64,000 nucleotides of DNA from Thozetella sp. PMI_491 (lineage: Eukaryota > Ascomycota > Sordariomycetes > Chaetosphaeriales > Chaetosphaeriaceae): positions 108,519-172,518 of the forward strand of contig MU270119.1 of the NCBI GenBank assembly GCA_021432635.1, in the 5' to 3' direction. The notes beneath the pieces are model-generated. The model worked only from the letters and a program-made list of their open reading frames with translations. It was not told the origin of the DNA and ran no database searches. The translations under genes were made by a program, and so were the position numbers. Shown here in pieces: positions 20,219-29,758 of the stretch. The stretch's first letter is position 1. Each line of letters starts with the position of its first letter.

Positions 20219-23057
20219 ATGAGGAGCAACTTGTTTTCGATCCTCATCGCGGCTCTGCCTGCTTTAGCATTGGGGCATGTGGATGACAATGATTTCGTCA
20301 CAACAGTTGTGGTGAAGGCGACGAAGACGGTCTGCCCTTCGCCACCTCCGCCGCTGCGATGCACAAAGCACCAATCCAGTACTAGTGTCCCATATTCCTC
20401 GCTCTCTTCTGTCTACACGGCCTCGTCTACCCTCACTTCATTTGCTCCGGAGCCGACGGGTACAGATCTGGTCGAGAAACTGGGTTGGGAAGTGGACGCT
20501 TCGGATTTCAGCAACTTGGAACCCAAAAAGTACTGCCGTATGCTGTACGTCAAGGACGATGCACCGCCTGGGACCAGTTAAGTCATCCTGCTAGTTGTGA
20601 AAATTGTAGGGATAAAAGAACACATTTGACTAACTAGAATAACACACAATAGAACCGGCGGAAGGGGAGCCGTATGCTTGGGTCACTATGAACGAAACGG
20701 CTTATCCGATAATCCAAACCGTCAATTCCAAGTATTTCGAAAAAGTCTGGTGCGATATCTCTGCCGGCTGGGTCAAGATGCAGTTCAATTCCGAAGACGC
20801 CTACAATCATGCCTGGGACTCGTGGCATGGCAAAGCTCGATCTGAATGGGGTGATTATGTCGTTGTGACACCGTCATTGACCTGTAAGAATTGGGACTCA
20901 GCGCAACAGCGACACTTTATCCGCGCCATATCTGAGACACGCGACGACGACTCAATGACCATTACCTGCAAGACACAAGACATCTCCCTGGCCGATACTA
21001 TCGGCGACGATAAGCCCATGAACATTCAGTTTGATAATTTCAACCAAAAAAATGTGAGCGCGCTGGCAGACGAGACCGCCAATGGTAGCCAAACCTTCAA
21101 CGACCTTGGCGGAGAAGTGCTACGGGAGCCGAGCGGAGACTCTGATTACGACGAATACCTCGACACACTCATCGGTCGTATGGATCTTGCAACACTCAAT
21201 AGCCAGACGATGGAAGGGTTTGGTCTAACGCTTCTCGACTTCTATGGCACACCAGACCTGCCGGACTTGGCCACCGAGAATCTCATTGGCTCGACACGTC
21301 GCAAGCGCGGTCTGCTGAGCAAAATCAAGAAAGCCGTTAAGAAGGTCGCAGATTCCGTTACAAAAGCTGTGCAAGCTGTGGCGACAGCAGTAAAGAGTGC
21401 GGCCGATGCAGTAGTCAGCGTTGCAAAGGCGGTTGAGCAGGCCATTGCCGACTTCACGACGATCGATAAAGATTTCACACAGTCACTCGAGTTTGATAGC
21501 TCCAGAATAGGGAAGCTTGTCACCACACCTTTTGATGGCAAGAAGGGCTACCAGCTCTTGTCGCTGAGCACTGAGAAGACGCTGAACAACAGTGCGACTG
21601 TCGAGGCCAGTGTCGATGTTTTCTGTGTTGAATGCGGAGTCAGTGGGGATTTCGATCTTCATGGCGAGTTGGTATTTATTGTGTCGCGACTCGATTTTGA
21701 AACCGGCTTTGTTGAAGTCACGGGGGCGATGCACGCCGGCCTCGGTCTTGGAATCGCGGCTGAAGCATCCATTAGCAAAGACTTCACTGTGCCTATAGCG
21801 AGTGTCCCACTTACTCCCTTCACAATTCCTGGCATCCTCATTCTCGGTCCCGAGTTCAAGCTCAGCGCGGGTGTCAACATCGCTCTTTCCGCCGAGGGTG
21901 ACTTACTAGCCGGTGTCAAGGCTGATTGGAACAATGTGCAGGCGCGCATGGACATCGTTCATTCGAGCGACTCGTTTGCCACAGGATTCAAACCAAGTAT
22001 CACTCCTGTATTCAGTGTGGAGGGTTCCATCGCAATGACAACTACCTTCTTCCTTGAAGGCTCCCTTGGCGTTGGACTCAATCTTCTTAACGGTCTCTTC
22101 GACAAGTCTGTGGCCTTAGTCGACCGCCCTGGCGTGTTTATCTCTGCCGGCCTGGCCGCTTCATTCGATCTCGGGGACGGTGCCGATTTATGCAAAGGTA
22201 TCGACGTCGCCGTCGGCTTCAGTAACGAACTGAGCGTTAATATCTTTGACCTGGATGATTTCACCATTGATCAAGAGTCGGTCCAACTGGGTAGCCGTTG
22301 CTTTGACATATTTGCCAAGCGTGGCGCTGTCGATGATGCGGAAGTTCCCTATCAACACCACAGCGCTGCTTCCGCACCGGCTAGGATTCTGCACAGTCGC
22401 CGGGCACAAGAGACACCTGGCATTGACGAAGCTGAAATCGGAAACTCGACTTTCGACGGTGGGATCATGGCCAAAATGTACACACGAGACCTCAGCAACG
22501 AGGGCCAGGAGATCCGCCTGCGTTACTCTCCAAACGGCAATACATACGGTGTTAGTCCGGACAAGGTGCCACAGGAGGACAGTAGCAAAGAGTGGTCAGG
22601 ATGGTTCGCGGCCGACACATCGGGTGCATTTGTCGTTGGTGACTCGCATGGCAGATTCTTCCACGGATATCGTGATACGCTGCTCAGCATGGGCGTGTCG
22701 CGGCTGCGACTGCATGCACCGGATGAAATGCCGCGAACGGCGCAGCCAATTGTGTTTGCTGCTGCGACATTGGAAGGCTCACCAGAAAATGGAACGGAGT
22801 CCCAATTACCCTACCTGGTCGCTAGCGATCTGGGGGGTGATATATACTTCCCGATTCTCTGCGTCTATGACAGCGGAAAGGTATACTCGAAGTTGTTCAT
22901 TGCCAATGATACCGAAACGGGCGTGGCAACGCTGATGAGCAATGCTCAGGAAGTAAGGTCGCAAGTCACTGGCGCCACGGTCAAAGAGTGTGGTTACGTG
23001 CCTCTAACAAACGGTCTGAGTGGGGTAGACGTGAGTCAAGTTGCTGACGATGTTTGA
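20219..23057 (+). CDS. Large secreted DUF7029/DUF7223-like protein
   Basis: Two exons (20219-20576, 20653-23057) joined by a 76-nt phase-1 intron (GTTAAG...ATAG) give 920 aa. Residues 1-19 are a signal peptide. The N-terminal region has the DUF7029-like pattern (DYVVVTPSLTC, SMTITCKTQDI). At about residue 335 there is a run RRKRG, a strong Kex2/furin-type site, directly followed by a Lys/Ala/Val amphipathic segment of about 45 residues (LLSKIKKAVKKVADSVTKAV and on). The downstream beta-rich half, with pairs of Cys (VFCVECGVS), resembles DUF7223. These fungal families have no known activity. The layout of signal peptide, pro-region, processing site and amphipathic helix suggests a processed secreted factor, which is inference only. 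Domain names are from memory of family patterns. Confidence 0.75.
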
Positions 23058-23684
23058 TGGTAATTAGCATCCATGGAGTGGAAACTGATCGTCCTGAAAA
23101 TTGTTTAACGCAAGTTACTAGTACGCACAATGCTACGAGGTCCACAAAGGGGCCCCCTCAGCTCCCCCCCCCCTTTCCATGTATTTATTTGTCTGCTTAC
23201 GAACTGCATTTTTATTCGTGGGTTGCCCATCCCTAGCAGTGGGTACTGAAGTTACTATAATGATTCAGCGTGGATATTGATTGATCGTTGACTTCATACT
23301 TGCCACAACGCCGCAATAATCGTAGTTAGATTCTACACTCTGGTAAACTGCGGATTGGATTTTTTCTATGTGTCAAATTTACTAAGAGGTTTGGTTATGA
23401 AAAAGTAGCTCAATAGCTGACAGCTGTTCGCCATCCCGACCAGGCTGGGTTGTTTATAGAGTCACGTGCAGTTAGTTTCTCAGTTAAGGGGCTAAGTCTA
23501 ACAAACGCCATTCCGAATTTTGAGAGAACCTATCAAAATTACAGAGTTTTTCTACGCTACTCCGCTAAATACAACGATACAACCCATTTATATCGGTCCC
23601 CTTGCGCTACTCAAGTTCGCTCTTTGAAGATCCTCGACACACACCACCCACTAGTGGTTGACACAAAAAAGTATTACCGTTGGC
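23058..23684. other. Convergent intergenic stretch
   Basis: About 630 bp between the 3' ends of the large secreted protein and the cyanovirin-like gene. A C-run near 23165-23174 is visible; no gene or RNA is supported. Confidence 0.5.
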
Positions 23685-24252
23685 TCAGCAAGTAGCGTCG
23701 GTATAATACTTCAAGGATCCGTTATCATTCACCAAACAGTCATCTTAGACGAGGCAAGTCAGTATCAAAATGCCGGCTCCGTATAATAAAGGGGGTTGTG
23801 GAAATTCTTACCAAGTTTGAGGGTAGTAGTCCGGTAACCCGTCTCTGACGTCTTATTACAGTTGCATCCCATATAAGGGGAATTTGGGAACGTCCAGCAT
23901 TGAAAACATTGGCTCCAGAAGTCTCCCCTAGTTGTAAAAAAGCATCTTAGAGATCCATTATTTCGAGAGCATTTTAACCAAGAAATGGCCGCAGCGAATA
24001 TTGGATAAATGCATAAACTCACCCTTTCTGGCAGCGAAGGTAGCCATTTGAGACTCCGACACCCTGTCCAAGTTGGAATTTTGAGGTTGAGAAGCTGCCA
24101 TCGGACGTAAGGCAGTCCGCAGTGACATCTTTTAGCTCGGGACCGCCGCTGTAAGAATACCCGATATTTTTACAAGTGTATTGAAATGGCCAATCTTTGC
24201 CCAGGACACTTGTTGCCGAGACGGCAGTGAGGATTACAGCCGAGAATTTCAT
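23685..24252 (-). CDS. Secreted cyanovirin-N (CVNH) domain protein
   Basis: Three exons (24252-24023, 23927-23812, 23743-23685) give 134 aa. Introns are 95 nt (GTGAGT) and 68 nt (GTAAGA...TAAG). Residues 1-18 are a signal peptide (MKFSAVILTAVSATSVLG). The CVNH pattern is clear only after splicing: CKNIGYSYSGGPELKDVTAD, then GVSNGYLRCQK and, after the second intron, DCLVNDNGSLKYY. CVNH proteins are small beta-sandwich lectins, the founding member being a mannose-binding bacterial lectin; many fungal members have weak or unknown glycan binding. An insert carries CFQCWTFPNSPYMGCNC, with extra Cys compared with minimal CVNH domains, suggesting added disulfides. A TATATA element is at 24385-24390. 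Confidence 0.82.
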
Positions 24253-24384
24253 GACTGAGATTTCTTTTGAGATGAGCTTGTTTTATTTACCCGTGAATGA
24301 TATAATGGGAAATCAATGGAGGATTTAACTCTGAAGCAGAAGCATGTAGAGAAGTTTCGTTCGTGGAAGAAGATACAACCGATC

Positions 24385-24390
24385 TATATA
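24385..24390 (-). promoter_or_regulatory. Possible TATA element of the CVNH gene
   Basis: TATATA about 135 bp upstream of the start codon at 24252; self-complementary, so strand is assigned by context. Confidence 0.35.
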
Positions 24391-26574
24391 CTCCTGAGGC
24401 CAGGCTCATTTGCTTCTAGTTTTTCATTCCGCCTTTCAACTAGATGGATCGTATGTTCAGCTGTGAATAAGAATAGCTAAGCTATTCGCGGTAAAACACC
24501 GCAAAGTTGTCTGAGGTAAGCAGCGATGCCAAGGGAAACACCCCAGTATTCAGCTCGCCACAGTTGCGTATAACTAGACTCTCCCCGCTTTCGTCGTAAG
24601 GAAGCCGTGTTAGAATGCGCTGACGTATATTATCCTGTGCTATGCTATCTTTTACTTAATTAGGTGCGGCATAATTTCATGCCGTTTCCTGTATCGCTCT
24701 CAGATCAGCTCCCCGAAGCGCAGATGTAGTGACTGGTTGCCAAGCCACCGAATGATCGTTTCAAGCCAATGTGATTTCACAGCAGAAACTCCGAGTTCTA
24801 GTGCCACGTAGATCCGACCTTTCACTTCTCACCAAGTGAAGACAATTGGCGGTCACCGCAGATGAATAATCTCATATTAACAAAGTATGTATGCCTAACG
24901 AGAACTAGCACAGGGAGTATCTTCTAGTGCAAGTTTAAAGCAGTAATGCTGGGCTTGACCGTTGCCGGTTGCTGTATTAACTGGGCCTTAGTAAAAAGAA
25001 TTATTTTAAGATAGCGGCTACTTCAGTCTGACAAGGGTCAGACCCCGGGTCCCAACACCGGTGGACCCAACTTGGACAGCCATAATCCAGGAGCAGCATC
25101 GCTCGTGGGTAGAAGATGCTCAAGGAATAGCTCCTATCCCCAGCGCGGCCTGTCCGTGAAGAACAATTTGATATTTAAGAACGCCGTCGCTACATAGATA
25201 GTATTTCCATAGCTTGCTCTTGAGCAGTCGATCTAAGTTCTAAGCCACAAGCTACTGGCTTACAATGAGTTCCCAACGCCCCTGTCGATTGTTCGCTCCA
25301 CGCCTCCGCTCCTCCCTACCTTGGGAGCGGACCCCCCTACGCGCTGAGACCCCTTCCGCCATATCGGGACCCTGTGTGTTGTAACCATAAGGTGTCTCGC
25401 TAGCATAACCTCTTCTTTCCAGGAAAAAAAAGTTGGGTGCTAAAAGACTCCCACAAAAAGCTATTTCATCCTCTTCACTAAATAGATAAGACTCCGAAGA
25501 CCCGGGTTCTAGAAATTGGCGAATTTCCGTAGCTATCACAGAACCTTCTCTTCTCACGCCACTCGAAGCGGCTGAGATCTTCTACCACAGCGGCTTGTGC
25601 CGCTTGTGAGCACACTTGAATTATAGAGGGGCTTCAGCAAAGTGATAATGAGGTTCTGGCCGTCGAACAATGCCACTTGGGTTTTGAAGAAAAGGGAGGA
25701 AAGCCGGGAAAGCCAGGGTACTCAAACTGGAATTCAGGTAAGCTGTCGGTAAACTTGGGGAATCGCCTCAAATCTAGTGGCTCGCAGGCTTGGGTCTGGG
25801 GTTTATTGATTCATGATGCACGTTGCCGATTAGCCGAGCGCCAAGACCAGAGTTCCGAGGATGCTTGTATCAATGACCAAGTCCTTCTTCAGATAAAATT
25901 CAACACTATTACCTAAGTGATGTATATCACGAGCGCCAAAAACTTTGTGTTCGTATGCACTGACGGATAGAATCCGTGAAAATGCTCTTATTTACGTATT
26001 TCTGGTATTGTATTATATTTGAACGGGCATGGGCTGGAGCTACAGCAACTCTTGTGTCCCGAAATATATTGCCGGGATAGTAAGTAGCATGGCTCCCTTG
26101 CAAGTCCGTAGCTCAGCTCCTCAGCTTGCCGCTCAACGGGTCCCAAGGACCCGTTCTTCTGCTGACACTATTTTATAAGCAGCCATAAGCGCTGCCAAGA
26201 CGTTCAAATGCATGGGGTATTCACAGTGACATTGAACGTCGTTTGCGAGAAGTTCAGCTCACGATTTGCGCTCGCTTGTGTACGATTGTCTCGGGACGAC
26301 TTCTCAGCACAATAGGACTGGCGGGTAAGCATGAGGAAAAGTCCGACGCCGTGAAGCAAAGAGTCACGCGGCCATCGAAGGATCAGGTTTGCAAGGAAGG
26401 AAAGGGTTATCATGGAGGAAAACATCTCGATCGTGGAGTATAGAAAGAGGATGCTTCGCTGCCCGAGGCCGTGGAACTCACAACTACATCAGAGCATTCA
26501 CAAAAACCTTGATTCAGAGTTACCTTGACCACCCACCTCTTCCAAGCAACGCCACGTAGTAAACACTCTGCATC
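24391..26574. other. Long intergenic region
   Basis: About 2.2 kb upstream of both the CVNH gene (minus) and the small secreted protein gene (plus). Short frames at 25252-25557 (minus) and 25677-25916 (plus) show no domain. A perfect 9-bp hairpin AACGGGTCC-CAA-GGACCCGTT lies at 26135-26155. Nothing else is supported. Confidence 0.45.
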
Positions 26575-27195
26575 ATGATTAGCTTCATCAATATTCCTGT
26601 CCTCGTGGCGGCCGGACTTGGGGCCGTTTCTGCGCACCCGGGCACGTCCGTCAATTCTGCTCTTTTCGGTGTCAGAGCTGTGCCTCCTACCCAATGCGAC
26701 GCCAGCATTCCCCCGGTTGACATCTCCGGAGAGTACGTTTTGACCAAATATGGCGCTGGTGCTAACGACTGGCACTTTGTCACCGTCGCCGGGAGCGCCT
26801 CCAAATACCAGTGGACGAACCGCGCAGATGTCTCGTGGACCCTTACTCGTGACGGAGCCAACAAGGAGCTCTTCGCCGTTGGTAAGGAATGTCCTTACTA
26901 CGCCGACGGCTACACCAAGGCCGTGGTGGAGGCTAGAATGGCCCCCGGTGGCGTGAAGCAAGCGACCGCTATCTACGGACCGTTTGATGAAGTGTACACC
27001 CTAAAATCTTTGGTCGACCCGTGGAACCCCGTCTTCTGTCCGTTTGGTGACGTCGACACTACCTGTTGGGCCGACACTGCCTACCAGAAGTGCGCGTCGG
27101 ACCAGCAAGGCGCCTACGATACTATCATGGCCGAGAAGGCCGGCGGTCAGGAAGCTATGTACTATAAGTATCTTTGCGTGACGGCAACCTGTTAA
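26575..27195 (+). CDS. Small secreted protein of unknown function
   Basis: One exon encodes 206 aa. The N-terminus (MISFINIPVLVAAGLGAVSA) is a signal peptide. The mature part has seven Cys spread along the chain, including one at the C-terminus, and is rich in aromatic residues (NDWHFVTVAG, YQWTNRADVSW, VDPWNPVFCPF). I do not recognise the family. Size, secretion and Cys content fit an extracellular or effector-like protein, but that is not evidence of such a role. It neighbours other secreted-protein genes (CVNH and DUF7029-like). Confidence 0.7.
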   Translation: MISFINIPVLVAAGLGAVSAHPGTSVNSALFGVRAVPPTQCDASIPPVDISGEYVLTKYGAGANDWHFVTVAGSASKYQWTNRADVSWTLTRDGANKELFAVGKECPYYADGYTKAVVEARMAPGGVKQATAIYGPFDEVYTLKSLVDPWNPVFCPFGDVDTTCWADTAYQKCASDQQGAYDTIMAEKAGGQEAMYYKYLCVTATC

Positions 27196-28270
27196 GTAAA
27201 TAACACTCTCTTCGCTTGGTGAATGAGTTTAACCTGGTCAGTGGGAATCATCGTTATGCGAACTGGGTGGACCAGCTTGCAATCGTAGGGGTTAGAGCTT
27301 CCGAGGTGGTAAGGCATTTGCGAAGGTCTCCTCCGGGTGCCTTGCTGGCTTGTCCGCAGCTACAATCACTCACGTTTTCATCCATACTTTCTATTATTTT
27401 CCTTGGATTCAATGCACCTTGATTAAGAAGAAACTTGAGACTTCAGCTTGCAGTGCACCGGTCGATAATGACCGCGACAATTAAACGGCAGGTGTAGGTC
27501 GTCTAAGAAATCAAAAGCCACAACCATCAGCAAATCCCTATCATGCGTGATTGAAGCTATTGCAGATAAATTGAAACCGTTTATCATATTCTGCTGCCTT
27601 CCGTCGACCTTGCTTCAGCCGTTGATCCTTACCATCTTACTTGGCTATGTGTCTCTGGCCGCCTGGTCTCGGCTTACCTCCTTGAAGCCTACTTAATGCT
27701 CAAATAGCATAAAACGTCTTACAATCTCGATGGTTGCTGATTGTCAGTTTTTAAACCCCAATCTGCGCTCGCTTGAGAAAGGACCATGCTGGAGCTATCA
27801 AATGTTTCTTCGAAGAGATCTGTCCCAATTGTTACAAGGGCTCCGCCATGTACATAGGCATCTGTCCAATGAGCCGGGCTTCAATATTGGCCAAAACATC
27901 GGCCATATAGAGCTGCGTGGCAAATATCTCAGTGCTGTCCTATTGACCCGACAAGTGTTGACTGGTTGAGCCCACGAATGGCTGCTGCGGGTACGCGAAT
28001 GGATCTCCTGACGGAAACATTATCGAATCCACCTGGTTTAGCGGTGCGAAGTAGGGCAGGTATATCGATTGCTAAATATATATTGATACTTATTACTAAA
28101 GGAATTTATTATTTATTATAATATTACTTAAATACCTGAAATAAATATTAATATATATCTGGATAAAAACATTATATTCCTAGTAAAAAATGAAGTAATA
28201 CCTATAGCTTTTATTTTAAAATAAGTAGTTTATTAGTAAAACCCTTTTATAATATATATAATAAATCTAT

Positions 28271-28430
28271 CCCGAGTGGCTGCATCTGTGAACGATCAAT
28301 TGTGATCATTACCGGATAATCGCTGTGCTTAGAGATACCGAGTATGGTATCTACTGTGTGGATTGACGGTTTGTCACTTTCTCCGTGTGCGCAGCCCAAC
28401 TTTTGAGACTTACTAAAGATAAATTACCTT
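28271..28430 (-). repeat. Right copy of the ~160-bp inverted repeat
   Basis: Reverse-complement match to 12414-12575; see that entry. Homology stops at AAATTACCTT on the outer side and CCCGAGTGGC on the inner side, so both copies have the same boundaries. Confidence 0.85.
28334..28351. promoter_or_regulatory. GATACC-N6-GGTATC palindrome (copy 3)
   Basis: Same arms and spacer length as copies at 12494-12511 and 15375-15392; the spacer bases differ, so the palindrome itself is what is conserved. Confidence 0.4.
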
Positions 28431-28900
28431 GCTTAGTAGCTGCTCTCTTTAACTTTTTTATCGGAAACCGGTTAGTGCAACAAAACCACCAAACAAAACC
28501 TACTTTCACTGCCCCTAGTCTGCTCGCCGCAATCCAGGTACCAATACGACTTCTAGTGACCACCAGCCTGAGGTAGGGCCCGACAAGCAGCTTGGCCGTA
28601 GTGGTGACGGGCACATATTCGAGACAGTAGAAACCTCTGGGCCCTAATCGTAGTGTAAATAATAGGGCACAGCCCCTTGAAACTGGTTTCAACGTCAAAA
28701 TACAGCTTTCACAAACTTGCTCTCAAGACTTCGGGAAAGAAAGAGGTTGCTTGTACTTCCAAGATCGGGGCTCTTTCAAAGTACCGTGACTTTATATGGC
28801 CAATTTGGCCTTCCTAGCTAATTTCAAAAATGGGGTGGTTTTGCAGTATGGGGCGGGGGGCGCCACCATTCCACCTTTCCACACTAGTGTCCCCACATCA

Positions 28901-28919
28901 GCACTTGTAGGTGTAATTA
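28901..28919 (+). repeat. 19-bp direct repeat left of HET gene
   Basis: GCACTTGTAGGTGTAATTA, identical to 32229-32247. The two copies bracket the HET-domain gene. Confidence 0.8.
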
Positions 28920-29758
28920 TATTAAGTATCTGCTTAGTTATTTGCGCGGATCTCGCTCCAAACTGCCAGCTGTTGCTTTCTCACCCAATATCCACCGCCT
29001 ACCTATCGAGTGGTTCAGAATACTCTCTGCCTGCCCAGCCAGAAAGGGATCTCAATCGTGATTGATAATTTGGACCGGCAACAAGCTGATGAACAAATCA
29101 GCTAGTATGGAAACTGGACTTTGATAACTTGCTTGGTTTCGTGAGCGACCGTGCTCTACTACCCCCGTCTGACGTCTCCAGCGTCTCCGATCCTACAAAG
29201 TAATTGCTTATGAGTGTGGGCGCCAAATCTCGACAATAAGCTCCTTGTTCCGAACACAGCCGCCGCATTTCTGGGACCTTTCCGTTGTCGGAGGCCTCAA
29301 CGTAGACACCCACGTTGCTCCTAGTTCTCGGCTATGAAAGAAATGCAACCACGTTCCAGCAGTACATATACGTAATGTATAGTATATTCGTGTCCACTTC
29401 CTGTTGTATAAAGAGTTTCGAGTTCGGTTATTGCCCCGCTGATTACACCTAAGATAAAGTGTTCGATAGTCTCCATTTTGTACCTAATCAAAGGCTGTAT
29501 TTCAGGAAGCATTCCCGCACCAACAAGCATTCCCTGATCAAGAAATACCCTCCTAAGAACCTGTTACTATTTGTTCAAGAATAATTCTCGTTTCCCACCG
29601 GTTGCTGCTACGGTACTTGTCCGCTTTTAATGGCCCCTTCCTACCCACTTGAGCTCAGTTCACCGTCGCTCCTCGTATAGTTCCCTTGGAAAAGCACCGC
29701 TTTAGGTGCCCGCGACTACTTCGGCATCCCTATTAGCAAAGTTCCAGACTTAATGAGG

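Larger units (their letters stand above)
27196..29758. other. Gene-poor region with AT-rich core and right inverted repeat
   Basis: About 2.6 kb. 28060-28270 is strongly AT-rich, like RIP-degraded DNA. The right copy of the ~160-bp inverted repeat follows at 28271-28430. A 19-bp sequence at 28901-28919 recurs exactly at 32229-32247 beyond the HET gene. No coding remnant is recognised. Confidence 0.5.

Noticed and set aside
25252-25557. 101-aa minus-strand frame
   Set aside because: Charged low-complexity C-terminus and no domain; indistinguishable from chance.
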